Shown one piece after another: positions 7,719 through 15,749 of a stretch of DNA of 46,652 nucleotides (position 1 is its first letter; each line of letters opens with the position of its first letter). The stretch spans positions 1 to 46,652 of the forward strand of contig JAIYDA010000143.1 of NCBI GenBank assembly GCA_027487735.1, given 5' to 3'. The notes under the pieces were generated by a model. That model saw only the letters and a list, made by a program, of their open reading frames with translations, did no database searches and was not told the DNA's origin. Source of the stretch: Planctomycetaceae bacterium. Lineage in GTDB: Bacteria > Planctomycetota > Phycisphaerae > Phycisphaerales > UBA1924. Both the position numbers and the translations under genes were made by a program.

Positions 7719-8135
7719 CTACTCGTCCCACCGAATGCTCTCGATCGTCACGACCTCTTTGCCGGCCTGGAGCATGTCGGTGCGATTGGACTCTCGAATC
7801 CACGGTACACGGTGTCGGATGATGCCGTCGAAGAGCCGCACCGTCGGCCGGCTGTCCGCGTTCAAGCCGGAGCCCTTGATCCGCACCTTTCGTCCCGGCA
7901 GGTGCAGCGTGATGCCTTCATCGGGCTCAAACTCCACTCGCTCCAGCCACGAGTAGCCGATCGCCAGTACGTGGCCGTCCTTCTTGCGAAGCTCAAGCAT
8001 GATCGCTCGGTCACGAACGCCGCGGAGCCATCCAAAGCAGCCGAGGTTCTCGGCGTCGTCGGCGTCTCCGTCGGCAGCTGGACTGTCGGGCGCAGGCACC
8101 CGCTTCGTGTATTTGTCGAGCAGTTTATCTGTCAC
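7719..8135 (-). CDS. Unknown protein coupled to the relaxase gene
   Basis: 138 aa from GTG 8135, overlapping the relaxase stop by 11 bases, so translation is probably coupled. The central part alternates hydrophobic and charged residues as in a beta-rich domain (RDRAIMLELRKKDGHVLAIGYSWLERVEF). There is no membrane segment or catalytic motif I can identify. Its position directly after the relaxase suggests an accessory role in DNA processing, but this is inference. Confidence 0.7.
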   Translation of the reverse strand: MTDKLLDKYTKRVPAPDSPAADGDADDAENLGCFGWLRGVRDRAIMLELRKKDGHVLAIGYSWLERVEFEPDEGITLHLPGRKVRIKGSGLNADSRPTVRLFDGIIRHRVPWIRESNRTDMLQAGKEVVTIESIRWDE

Positions 8136-10773
8136 GGTCGTTCACCTCTCTGTCAGTTCGATGTGCCGTCACTGCTGCCGGTGTCTCGCGCTCCTGTTCG
8201 CTCAACCGCTCACGAATCACCCGATGCCGCACAGGATCGAGCCCTTCTACCAATTCCGTACCGCTGAGTCGCTCATCGCTCTGGCTCACCGCGTCCAGAA
8301 GCTCTTCCTTGTTGTCGGTGAAGACGAGCACCTGCTCGCGCCCGCGAGAAGCGCTCACGTAAAACTGCTCGCGAGATGATGCCGGAAACGATTCGGCGGA
8401 CTGGCCGAGGAAGACGCGATCGACCGTCTTTCCCTGGCTCGCGTGGCTCGTCACGACCAGGCCGTAGGACAGGTGTCCGTAGTCCTTCGAAACGACCCAG
8501 CCGTTGTCGAGTTCCAGATCGCCATCGGGCGTGAATCTGTTGACCGTAAACAAGTCGCCGTTGTTGAGGCGATGCTCGCCGATCGTGGTGGTTCCGTTCT
8601 TTGTGATACGAAGTCGATCACCCGGCGACACCTCAAACTGCTTCTGCCGATACACGGTGAATCGTTTGGCTTGCTCCAGTGGCAAGCGATCGCGTCCGAC
8701 GACTAGTCGCTGGCCCTTGCGGAACCCCTTGGCATTCTGGTGGAACACGAGCACGTCACCGGACTGATAGCTCGTCGGATCCAGACGCTGTCCGAGCGTC
8801 AGACTTGCAGGCACGAGCTGCGTGAACTCGCGTGCTTCGCTCGCCAGAAGGTGTTCGTCTCGAAGCCGCCGGCGAATCGTGTCGGTGATTCTGTCACCCT
8901 CCGAGTGGGTCGGTGACACCACCAGTGCCGACTTGCCCGCCCGCAGCGATTCCACGTACGCGGATGCCAGAGCACCGTAGCGGTCATCGTCCGGCACCTC
9001 ACGAATCCAACCCAGGCGGTCAAGACGATTGAATCCGTCCGCCGTACGTCCCTCACTCAGATCCTTTACCGCGGCTTTGTATTGGTCTCTCTGTCGCTGA
9101 ATCTCCCTGATCTCCGCCGGCCTGAGTCCGGCTTCTTCTTCCAGCAGCCGCAGGGCGGCACCGCGTTCGACCGAGCCGTGCTGGTGTCGATCGCCGGAAA
9201 GGACAACGCGAGCATCAAGACGACCGGCCAAGTCGAAGACCTCTCGCATCGTCTTCGTGCCGATCAGGCCGGCTTCGTCGATCCAGATCACGCCGCCACG
9301 TATCTCCGCCTGCAGCGTCTCGTCCGCAATTAGCCTCGCAACCGTGTCGGCAGACTCGAAGCCCTCGCGGCGAAGGACGCCGCGGCTCGCATCGGCTGAC
9401 GGAGCGAACGCAAAGACGCTCATGCCCGACTCTTCAATGCCGCGGCGAGCCTCCTGCATCATGGTTGTCTTTCCGGTGCCGGCTGCTCCTCGAATTACCA
9501 TGACACGGTCACGAGACTCAAGCACATGACGGACCGCCGCCCTCTGCTGGCCGTTCAGGCGACGATCGGCGAATTCTTGACGATCCGGATTGATCGGCCG
9601 GCAGGCGCCGCGTCCATCGCGAGCAAACGCGAGCATCCTGCTCTCCTCTTGCAGCACGTCCGTGGTCGTGACCAGCCGCCGACCGCCGCGAGTCGCACGC
9701 ACAAGCGGTTCATTCTCTACGAGTTGCTCGATTGTTTCTCTAGACGCCTTGCCGACGCCTTGCTTGATCGCTTCGGCCAGGAGTGTTCGCTCCGGGACAA
9801 CCGATGCTCGCTCAAAGCAGTGCTCCATTGATCGCAGTACGGCATCCTTCGCAGCCTGATCGTCTTCACCTACGAACTCTCGCCCGACACGCCGCGTCAG
9901 AGCGTCGAGTCCTGCCGCTTCGTGGTCGGTCATTCGGGACCGCCAGAGTGTGTCCAACTCGGGCATTGTCAGTTGCTTGGCCTTTCCGGACCGGGTTTGT
10001 GCTCCGAGTTCGGCCTTCGCATCCGGGTCGGTGATGCCCCGCTCTTTGGCGAGCTTCTCGATGTGGGCCGTCCGGCGTGAGAACTTCGCGAGCGTTTTAA
10101 CGTCAACGCCCTTGAGTTCCCAGCCGGTCGCGGTGCGTTCAGTCTCCAAGCCGAGTTCCTCCAGACGGCGAGCGAGACGCGAATGGAACACCGCCTCGAA
10201 ATACGGTGCGTCCCGTTTCAGATCGCCGAACTGCCCCGCCTTCCAGCGATCCTCCTGTTGGTCGAATGTCGCGTTGAAGACGAAGCAGTGGGCGTGCAGG
10301 TGTGGGTCCGGCACGCCATCCTCCGGGCGAGCAGTGAGGTGGACGAACTCGCCCCAGACCAAATTGCCGGTTTCGCGGTCTTCGTTCTTTCCTCCGCGGC
10401 GAACGCGGGCCTTTGCCTCTGACTCGATGTCCTCCATCGTGGCATCGACTGACTCCTGGAATGCCGTGAGCAGGCGATCGTCCTGGGTGAGACCGTACAG
10501 CAGTGACACGCTCTTCGGGCAGTGGAAGTTGAAGTCGTATCCGACGCGGCGTTCGCTCTTGCGTCGAATCGTCAACGAGTCTCCGGTGTCCGGTCGGCGA
10601 TTATCGCAGAGCTGATCCCAGTCACCACGATCGATAATGCCGGTGAGTCCCAGACGCTCAGCAGCCTTGCCGCGCCAATGCCCCTCTAGCTCTTGGCCCT
10701 CGGTGTAGTAGTCGGCCGTGCTGTAGTAGCTCTTGGCCCGCGATGCACTGTTGCTCTGAGTTACACGAAGCAT
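8125..10773 (-). CDS. MobF (TrwC/TraI-type) relaxase-helicase
   Basis: 882 aa, ATG 10773 with AGGA upstream. The N-terminal relaxase domain has paired tyrosines near the start (Y16-Y17, Y22-Y23) and the metal-binding triad in DPHLHAHCF (H158, H160, H162). These would nick the transfer origin and hold the 5' end covalently. The C-terminal half is a superfamily-1 helicase: Walker A GAAGTGKTT (K435), VIWIDEAGL, SGDRHQHGS, and motif SHASQGKTVDRV near the C-terminus. The order and length match MobF relaxases. The gene reads away from the 10774-11130 region, the natural place to look for oriT. Its presence makes the element mobilizable. Confidence 0.93.
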   Translation of the reverse strand: MLRVTQSNSASRAKSYYSTADYYTEGQELEGHWRGKAAERLGLTGIIDRGDWDQLCDNRRPDTGDSLTIRRKSERRVGYDFNFHCPKSVSLLYGLTQDDRLLTAFQESVDATMEDIESEAKARVRRGGKNEDRETGNLVWGEFVHLTARPEDGVPDPHLHAHCFVFNATFDQQEDRWKAGQFGDLKRDAPYFEAVFHSRLARRLEELGLETERTATGWELKGVDVKTLAKFSRRTAHIEKLAKERGITDPDAKAELGAQTRSGKAKQLTMPELDTLWRSRMTDHEAAGLDALTRRVGREFVGEDDQAAKDAVLRSMEHCFERASVVPERTLLAEAIKQGVGKASRETIEQLVENEPLVRATRGGRRLVTTTDVLQEESRMLAFARDGRGACRPINPDRQEFADRRLNGQQRAAVRHVLESRDRVMVIRGAAGTGKTTMMQEARRGIEESGMSVFAFAPSADASRGVLRREGFESADTVARLIADETLQAEIRGGVIWIDEAGLIGTKTMREVFDLAGRLDARVVLSGDRHQHGSVERGAALRLLEEEAGLRPAEIREIQRQRDQYKAAVKDLSEGRTADGFNRLDRLGWIREVPDDDRYGALASAYVESLRAGKSALVVSPTHSEGDRITDTIRRRLRDEHLLASEAREFTQLVPASLTLGQRLDPTSYQSGDVLVFHQNAKGFRKGQRLVVGRDRLPLEQAKRFTVYRQKQFEVSPGDRLRITKNGTTTIGEHRLNNGDLFTVNRFTPDGDLELDNGWVVSKDYGHLSYGLVVTSHASQGKTVDRVFLGQSAESFPASSREQFYVSASRGREQVLVFTDNKEELLDAVSQSDERLSGTELVEGLDPVRHRVIRERLSEQERETPAAVTAHRTDREVNDRDR

Positions 10774-11130
10774 GGGTCCATCCTGTCACGGAAATCCTTC
10801 GATTCCGTTAACGCGGCGATGCTCAGCCGAGAATCGGTCTGATGCTCGCTCGTCTACGTTCGCGGGTTCGGCGAGGTTGCGGTGTGTTTGTCAGTAGCTG
10901 TGGTGCGGTGTACTCGTCCCCTCGTCTCCACCTGAGAGCGACACTGCCCGCGTCCCATTCATGGCACTGTGAAACCGCAGCCGGTCCGTTCAAGCTGCCA
11001 AGGCCGCTTTCCGCAGGCGGAAGCCTTCGGCCTTTCGCTTGACCGGTGCGCTGCGCCCCGTCTCTCGCGGCTTCATTCATCGTGCCATCGGGACGCGATA
11101 GGCGTGTCCCACCAACGAAGGAGACTCAAT
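10774..11130. other. Divergent intergenic region: candidate oriT/leader
   Basis: About 357 bases separate the leftward relaxase gene from a rightward operon of small genes. The region contains no convincing frame. It holds short repeats of GATGCTC (near 10818 and 10840) and an imperfect nested hairpin at 11000-11034. Transfer origins commonly lie beside the relaxase gene, with leading-region genes on the other side; the gene order fits that model. No nic site could be recognised. Confidence 0.35.
11000..11034 (+). repeat. Nested inverted repeat in the leader
   Basis: AAGGCCG (11000-11006) pairs with CGGCCTT (11028-11034). Inside it CTTTCCGC and GCGGAAGC can pair with one bulge. The hairpin sits about 85 bases upstream of the RBS of the gene at 11131. 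It may be part of oriT, a transcription attenuator or a single-strand promoter; the sequence does not decide between them. Confidence 0.45.
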
Positions 11131-11343
11131 ATGAACGACACGACCACACCAACCAACATGAGCAATCGCACACCGAGCCACATCGCGTACCAGGTCCGCG
11201 ACCGCGAAGGCAAGAAGGGCATCTGGACCCGAATCGGTTCAGCTTGGCCCCATGCCGACGGCAACGGCTTCAACATCCAGATCGAAGCTGTGCCTCTGGA
11301 TGGACGCATCAGTCTTCGCATCCTCACGGACATCAAGGAATAG
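11131..11343 (+). CDS. Small conserved plasmid-type protein (70 aa)
   Basis: 70 aa with a strong AAGGAG (11118-11123) before ATG 11131. Its core (AYQVRDREGKKGIWTRIGSA followed by WPHADGNGFNIQ) resembles a small protein widespread on plasmids and integrative elements, named only as hypothetical; this is from recollection of the family. The fold looks beta-rich. It is the first of a rightward set of small genes that may be the leading region entering the recipient first. Confidence 0.8.
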   Translation: MNDTTTPTNMSNRTPSHIAYQVRDREGKKGIWTRIGSAWPHADGNGFNIQIEAVPLDGRISLRILTDIKE

Positions 11344-11352
11344 CCATCAACC

Positions 11353-11374
11353 GGGCGGGCCTTCGGACCCGCCC
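11353..11374 (+). terminator. Intergenic hairpin
   Basis: GGGCGGG (11353-11359) pairs with CCCGCCC (11368-11374) around an 8-base loop, 10 bases after the stop of the preceding gene. There is no T-tract, so it may be an attenuator or mRNA-stabilising hairpin rather than a full terminator. Confidence 0.45.
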
Positions 11375-11395
11375 ATCAACAGAAAGGACTCCACA

Positions 11396-11722
11396 ATGAC
11401 CAACACGAACCTCCAGCCCCTTGACCACTTCTCCTATGGACGCGACTCCGATGGATGCGATGACCTCTGGGTCATCCATTGCCCCAATCAGCAACGGGAT
11501 GTCGCCCGCATCACCTTCTGGGATTGCTCGCCGGAATGCATGGAACGTACCGAAGCGGACGCCAAGCTGCTTTCCGCCGCTCCCAACCTCTACAACGCCG
11601 CGAGGGAGTTCCTTGCCGCTCTTGAGTCCCTCCCGGGCCGCGACCTAAGCGTTGAGATGCTCCAGGCCGAGCAATCGGCGATTCGAGCCATCGCCCAGGT
11701 CGAAGGAGGCTCCCATGCGTAG
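11396..11722 (+). CDS. Small protein with phage/plasmid-type LLSAAP motif
   Basis: 108 aa from ATG 11396, preceded by AAAGGA (11383-11388). The segment ADAKLLSAAPNLYNAAREFLAAL resembles a helical motif shared by many small phage and plasmid proteins of unknown function. The N-terminal half has several Cys, His and aromatic residues (CDDLWVIHCP, FWDCSPEC) that could bind metal. It overlaps the start of the methyltransferase gene by 8 bases. Confidence 0.65.
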   Translation: MTNTNLQPLDHFSYGRDSDGCDDLWVIHCPNQQRDVARITFWDCSPECMERTEADAKLLSAAPNLYNAAREFLAALESLPGRDLSVEMLQAEQSAIRAIAQVEGGSHA

Positions 11723-12479
11723 CTCTAGCGTCGTCAATCCGTTCTTTGCCAATAGCGTTCATGCATCGAAGAACCTCCAGACCGTGCTTCGACAGCCGGT
11801 GTTCGCGAAGCTACCGCGGATACCCATCAACGGAAGCCCAGTTCCTCACCTCACGAGCCTGTACCACAATACCGATGCTGGCGAGTATGGCCGAAGGAGC
11901 TATCCGGGCAACTGCGGCGGAAACCTCATCAAGGACCTGTTGATGTACTTCCGACCACGCCTCGTCTTGGATCCCATGACCGGCAGCGGGACGTGCCAGG
12001 ACGTATGCCGCGAACTGCGTGTCCCCTGCCGAGCCGGCGACATACACGAGGGCTTCGATGCGACCAGTATGGACGCGATGACGGCACTGGCTGGGCAGGA
12101 CCCGGTGGACTTCGTCTGGGCTCATCCGCCGTACTGGAGGCAGAAGCTCTACGCCACCGATGAACGCGATCTCTCACGAACAGGAACGCTGGAGGCATTC
12201 CTCGCTCGCTATGAGGCATTCATCAGGGCGGCTACCGGTGTGCTTGTTCCGGGTGGCCGGCTTGCGATCCTCATGGGGGACTACAGCGACCGCGACGCTG
12301 GCTTCGTGCCCTTGGTCTACCACACAAAGCGACTTGCATTCGAGGCTGGCTTGAGGCAGTGTTGCACGGACATCATCCGCTTCAGCCACGGAGCGACCAG
12401 CGGCCGCAAGGTCTATCGCTCGTCGTTCATCCCGGGGCTTCACGACGTGTGCATGATCTTCGAGAGGAGCCGAGTATGA
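11715..12479 (+). CDS. Orphan DNA methyltransferase (HPPYW type)
   Basis: 254 aa from ATG 11715 with GAAGGAGG upstream. SAM-binding motif I is LDPMTGSGT (from D86) and the catalytic motif IV is HPPYW (137-141), a variant of the (S/D/N)PPY motif of amino-methyltransferases. The order and the short length point to an N4-cytosine or N6-adenine enzyme. No restriction partner is adjacent. Such solitary enzymes on mobile elements often mask host restriction sites, which would fit with ArdC farther right. The target sequence is unknown. Confidence 0.8.
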   Translation: MRSSSVVNPFFANSVHASKNLQTVLRQPVFAKLPRIPINGSPVPHLTSLYHNTDAGEYGRRSYPGNCGGNLIKDLLMYFRPRLVLDPMTGSGTCQDVCRELRVPCRAGDIHEGFDATSMDAMTALAGQDPVDFVWAHPPYWRQKLYATDERDLSRTGTLEAFLARYEAFIRAATGVLVPGGRLAILMGDYSDRDAGFVPLVYHTKRLAFEAGLRQCCTDIIRFSHGATSGRKVYRSSFIPGLHDVCMIFERSRV

Positions 12480-12703
12480 CGACCGCTGAAATGACCTATG
12501 AGCCTGCCTACACACCGTCGCAGAGGCAGAGCCTCCGCCGCCTTCACGGTCAGGCGAGAGCCATCTTCGAGCAGGTGCTCGACTCCATGGACAAAGCTGA
12601 GGCACTCCCGGCACCCGAAGGCTCCGACTACGTGGCTCTCATGGAGGCCATCATTCTGGAGGCTGCCGAACGTCGCGAGTACTTTCGCCTGACGCTCGGG
12701 TGA
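12476..12703 (+). CDS. Small helical protein
   Basis: 75 aa from ATG 12476, which overlaps the methyltransferase stop (ATGA), with GAGGAG upstream. It is predicted to be mostly helical (RQSLRRLHGQARAIFEQVL, YVALMEAIILEAAERREYF). No family was recognised. Tight coupling on both sides marks it as a true member of the rightward operon. Confidence 0.65.
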   Translation: MTTAEMTYEPAYTPSQRQSLRRLHGQARAIFEQVLDSMDKAEALPAPEGSDYVALMEAIILEAAERREYFRLTLG

Positions 12704-12924
12704 TGAGGGATGCTGTCAAGGACATCCTCGACGACGCGTTCCACGGGTGCGCCTTCGCCGCTCTCGTGGAACTGGCAGGCCATTCTCAAGGTTGGCCAGC
12801 GAGTGAGGCTGTGAAACGACTCGCATATGACCTGTACGAGGACTCCTTGCGTCGCCGTGGCTCGGCGGACGTGTCAGTCGAATGTCATGAAACTGTCACA
12901 CACACGCAGCGAGTGGCGTGGTAA
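12703..12924 (+). CDS. Small helical protein
   Basis: 73 aa from ATG 12703, overlapping the preceding stop (TGATG); a GTG at 12700 is also possible. It contains DAFHGCAFAALVELAGHSQG and is otherwise helical, without a nameable domain. It lies in the same operon as the methyltransferase. Confidence 0.6.
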   Translation: MRDAVKDILDDAFHGCAFAALVELAGHSQGWPASEAVKRLAYDLYEDSLRRRGSADVSVECHETVTHTQRVAW

Positions 12925-12948
12925 GGTCAATTAGGAGCACCGATTCAG

Positions 12949-13164
12949 ATGACTACACCCAACCCGCTGCATCTCGCAAACACGGCCCAGCACATGGCTC
13001 GCTCCGCTCCCGGAGGCGATGCCGCCGTGTTCAACAAGGTCGCGATGGTGTGCATGGGCGTCATGGCTGCAGCGTCGGTCGTGCAGGTGCTCCAGCCGAT
13101 CCTCAGCAACCTGAACCGCAAGCACGCCGACCGTGTTGCTGATGACCGGGGAAGACATCGCTAG
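12949..13164 (+). CDS. Small protein with one hydrophobic segment
   Basis: 71 aa from ATG 12949 with TAGGAG (12932-12937) upstream. Residues about 30-52 (NKVAMVCMGVMAAASVVQVL) form a probable membrane helix, followed by a basic tail. The function is unknown. It ends the rightward run of small genes before the partition region. Confidence 0.6.
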   Translation: MTTPNPLHLANTAQHMARSAPGGDAAVFNKVAMVCMGVMAAASVVQVLQPILSNLNRKHADRVADDRGRHR

Positions 13165-13420
13165 ACACTGCCCTCTCCAGCAGATCGACCAACGCAACGT
13201 GACCCAGCAACCCTGTCACCGCTGGTGAGATCATATTCGGAGCATCAGGGCTGCCGAGAAGGCCACTCTTCCACGCAGTAAAGGGTTGCTCTGTTTCAAG
13301 GCAATGACCGTCCCCTACGCCGCGTTTGACCCCGTGCAGACCGCTACCACAGTGACCAGCTCAGACGAAGCAGCCAAGACAAGAAGTTCATCAGACGTCT
13401 CCCCTAGCAGTGCTTAGGCC

Positions 13421-13441
13421 AATCTTTCACCGTGAAAGATT
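13421..13441. promoter_or_regulatory. Perfect palindrome upstream of parA (operator or partition site)
   Basis: AATCTTTCAC (13421-13430) and GTGAAAGATT (13432-13441) are perfect inverted copies around one central base. It lies about 207 bases upstream of parA in a non-coding gap. Its size and symmetry are those of a dimer binding site, for example a partition protein or autorepressor operator. Confidence 0.6.
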
Positions 13442-13648
13442 GACGGCTGGCTGTCACGCCATCACGCCATCATGCCAGCTTGTCGTCTTGCCAGCCTGCT
13501 GTCTGGATAGCTGGCTGGCTGTCCATCGTGCCATCGTGCTGGCACGTCAGCATGACAGCACACCAGCAAGCAAGGCGGACAACAAGCTGCCCTGCCATCG
13601 TGAAAGAGTGCTTGCCAGCAAGCCTGCAATCGTGCTATTCGTTAGAGC
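13442..13648 (+). repeat. Region of short degenerate repeats before parA (candidate centromere)
   Basis: The gap contains several variants of two short words: CCATCRYG (for example near 13459, 13468, 13523, 13531 and 13596) and TGCCAGC or its inverse GCTGGCA (near 13474, 13490, 13540 and 13612). Such clustered repeats directly before a parA gene are typical of centromere-like partition sites or initiator iterons. Positions are by eye. The rest of the gap (13165-13420) shows nothing I can name. Confidence 0.45.
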
Positions 13649-14329
13649 ATGATCATCGTCGTCGCAAACTCCAAGGGCGGTGTCGGCAAGTCCACTCTTG
13701 CCGTACACCTTGCCGCCTGGCTCTTTCACCAGGGCCATCGCGTCACGCTCGCCGATTGCGATACCCAGCAGTCATCGTCGGAGTGGATACGGGAGGCGCG
13801 GCCCGAGGTGAGGACCGTCCGACTCGACAATCCCGACATCATCCTGAATGAACTCCCGGTGCTCGCCCAAGACGCGGACTTTGTTGTCGCCGACGGACCG
13901 GGCAGTCAGACCGAGACCAGCCGTGCTTTGCTGCTCCGTGGCGACCTAGCGATTGTCCCGTGCAAAGCGAGCATGCTGGAGGTCCGGGCGTTGGCCAAAG
14001 CGACCGACGTGCTCCGCCAAGCCCAGGACATCCGCGGTGGTCATCCCAAGGCCGTCATTGTGCTCAGCATGGTGGGTAAGAACTACCGGCTCACCCAGGA
14101 CATGAAGGACGCCGCCGCCGCACTGTCGCTGCCGCTGGCATCGGCCGCGATGATTCTCCGGCAGATCTACGCGGACGCGCCCGGCCAGGGTGCCGTGGTG
14201 TGGGACATGGGGGCTCGCGCCCGCGACGCGGCGAACGAGGCCGATCAACTGTTTCGAGAGATTCTCCCGCACGCCGTTCGCAGGCCGGCCGCGATCAGTG
14301 CGGTTAGGAAGAAAACCACATCCAGATAG
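13649..14329 (+). CDS. parA: ParA-family partition ATPase
   Basis: 226 aa. It has the deviant Walker A motif SKGGVGKST with the signature Lys9 and the catalytic Lys14, a switch I-like segment LADCDTQQSSS and Walker B-like FVVADGPG. It lacks an N-terminal HTH, so it is the short type found with small RHH or other partners. It would position or segregate the element as an episome. The next gene (14341) is its likely partner, 11 bases downstream. No strong RBS precedes ATG 13649. Confidence 0.92.
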   Translation: MIIVVANSKGGVGKSTLAVHLAAWLFHQGHRVTLADCDTQQSSSEWIREARPEVRTVRLDNPDIILNELPVLAQDADFVVADGPGSQTETSRALLLRGDLAIVPCKASMLEVRALAKATDVLRQAQDIRGGHPKAVIVLSMVGKNYRLTQDMKDAAAALSLPLASAAMILRQIYADAPGQGAVVWDMGARARDAANEADQLFREILPHAVRRPAAISAVRKKTTSR

Positions 14330-14340
14330 AGGAGGGACGT

Positions 14341-14625
14341 ATGGCTGATCGACGCACACTCACAGAAGGACTCAAGGCCACGCCACCTCCCATCGACACG
14401 GGCAAGGAGCGAGACTTCGTGTTCGCCGGCAAGGAGGCACCTGCCGGCGGAACGGTCACGCTGAGCCGTACGCCGATCAGCACGAGAGTGCGTGCCGACT
14501 TCGCGCTTGCTCTCAAGCGAGCGTCGCTAGAGCGCCAACTCAAGGCGATCTCACCGAACACGCTTCAGGACATTCTGGAGGAGGCAATCGAGCCGTGGCT
14601 CAAAGCCAATGGCTACCTCTCGTGA
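14341..14625 (+). CDS. Small ParA partner protein (probable centromere-binding)
   Basis: 94 aa, ATG 14341 preceded by GAGGAGGG. The N-terminal half is Pro/Thr-rich and probably flexible. The C-terminal half (TPISTRVRADFALALKRASLERQL...LQDILEEAIEPWL) fits the strand-helix-helix pattern of ribbon-helix-helix DNA-binding proteins. Small proteins of this kind serve as the ParB/ParG component next to short ParA proteins. It overlaps the initiator gene by 31 bases. Confidence 0.75.
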   Translation: MADRRTLTEGLKATPPPIDTGKERDFVFAGKEAPAGGTVTLSRTPISTRVRADFALALKRASLERQLKAISPNTLQDILEEAIEPWLKANGYLS

Positions 14626-15572
14626 TCGACGACGACCGGATACTGACCCCGAGGGCGGGCTTGACGAGGCAACAGTGGGGCCTCCTCATCGCCGGAGATC
14701 AGATCCGCCAGGAGCCGCCCGACCGCTTGCAGTTCTCGCACTCTGTGCTCTGTCAGGTGGGCATCCCACGGAAACACACACCCGAGCGTCGGTACGAACG
14801 CTCGAATGGAAACCTCAGCCTGCTCATCGAAGGCGGCAGCCTGTGGAATGGGCTGTCATGGATCGAGCAGCCTTTGCCCTACGGAGCGATTCCCCGTCTC
14901 GTCATGGTTCATATCAGCACCGAAGCAGTCAGGACAAAGAGCCGCGTCATCGACGTTGGCGAGAGCATGCGTCAGTTCCTGACACAGCTAGGACTGCAAA
15001 CCAGTGGAGGGCGCCGGGGCGGCTACACCGCTCTCAAGAAGCAGCTTCAAGCCCTTGCGGCTTGTCGCATGACGCTCGGCATGACCGACGGCGACCGCGT
15101 CTCAACCATCGACGCAAAGCCGATCAAGCGGTTCGACGCTTGGCTGCTGAATGGTGACCATGACGGGTCACAGCGAACGCTGTGGCCGGGAGAGCTTGAG
15201 TTGTCGGAGGACTTCTTCGACACTCTCACCCGGCACGCCGTGCCGCTCGATTTCCGGGCACTGGGAGCCCTCAAACACTCGGCACTCGCCCTGGACATCT
15301 ACACGTGGCTCGCTCATCGGCTCCCGCGAGTCACCAATCCGCTCGGATCGAAGGTCAGTTGGTCGAATCTGAAGGACCAATTCGGCCAGGACTACGGACG
15401 GTCCAAGGACTTCAAGAAGGCGTTCCGGCATGCTCTGCGGCAGGTGTGCACGGTTTACCCGGATGCCAATCTCCGCGACTTCCCAGGCGGTCTGATTCTC
15501 CAGCCGTCACGTTCTCCGGTACCTCGCACAATTGTTTCCATGAGTCCCCCGAGCCTCCGTCAAGGCGACTGA
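14595..15572 (+). CDS. RepA-type plasmid replication initiator
   Basis: 325 aa from GTG 14595, chosen for the GGAGGAGG site 10 bases upstream. A GTG at 14622 that overlaps the preceding stop (GTGA) is an alternative. The middle contains RTKSRVIDVGESMRQFLTQL and GGRRGGYTALKKQLQALAACR, which match my recollection of the plasmid-encoded RepA family (PF04796), and the C-terminal part is consistent with paired winged helices. The initiator would bind the iterons just downstream (15613-15684) and start replication of the excised circle. Its presence in an integrated element suggests a plasmid-integrative hybrid lifestyle. Confidence 0.8.
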   Translation: MAQSQWLPLVIDDDRILTPRAGLTRQQWGLLIAGDQIRQEPPDRLQFSHSVLCQVGIPRKHTPERRYERSNGNLSLLIEGGSLWNGLSWIEQPLPYGAIPRLVMVHISTEAVRTKSRVIDVGESMRQFLTQLGLQTSGGRRGGYTALKKQLQALAACRMTLGMTDGDRVSTIDAKPIKRFDAWLLNGDHDGSQRTLWPGELELSEDFFDTLTRHAVPLDFRALGALKHSALALDIYTWLAHRLPRVTNPLGSKVSWSNLKDQFGQDYGRSKDFKKAFRHALRQVCTVYPDANLRDFPGGLILQPSRSPVPRTIVSMSPPSLRQGD

Positions 15573-15579
15573 AAACGCC

Positions 15580-15597
15580 TGTGGCATTCGGGCCACA
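15580..15597 (+). terminator. Short hairpin after the initiator gene
   Basis: TGTGGC (15580-15585) pairs with GCCACA (15592-15597). It lies 8 bases past the stop of the initiator gene and 16 bases before the first iteron. The stem is short and lacks a T-tract, so termination is uncertain. Confidence 0.35.
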
Positions 15598-15605
15598 CCT
15601 CTGAC

Positions 15606-15690
15606 TTATCCACGCTGAATCGCCCTCCCTCCGTGCGCTGAATCACCCTCCGAATCCCGCCTTCGATGCGCTGAATCGCCCCCCCGTAAA
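15606..15690 (+). other. Candidate replication origin: three iterons and a DnaA-like box
   Basis: Three near-identical direct repeats follow the initiator gene: CGCTGAATCGCCCTCC (15613-15628), CGCTGAATCACCCTCC (15636-15651) and CGCTGAATCGCCCCCC (15669-15684). Their starts are spaced 23 and 33 bases apart, close to whole helical turns. TTATCCACG (15606-15614), one base from the DnaA-box consensus TTATCCACA, overlaps the first. A relatively A+T-rich stretch (15687-15730) and a second weaker box (TGTGGACAA, 15739-15747) follow. This is the classical layout of an iteron-controlled origin. Confidence 0.75.
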
Positions 15691-15749
15691 ACCTAGAGCA
15701 TTACCTATACCTCTTCCTATGTTGATCGGCGACTTTCTGTGGACAACTC

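Noticed and set aside
2007..10773. A full conjugative type IV secretion gene set
   Set aside because: A relaxase and a coupling ATPase are present, but no VirB4, VirB6, VirB8-VirB10 or pilin-type sequence was found anywhere in the element. It is called mobilizable, not self-transmissible.
13442..13648. A CRISPR array in the repeat-rich gap before parA
   Set aside because: The repeated words are only 7-8 bases, vary in sequence and spacing, and no cas genes are present.
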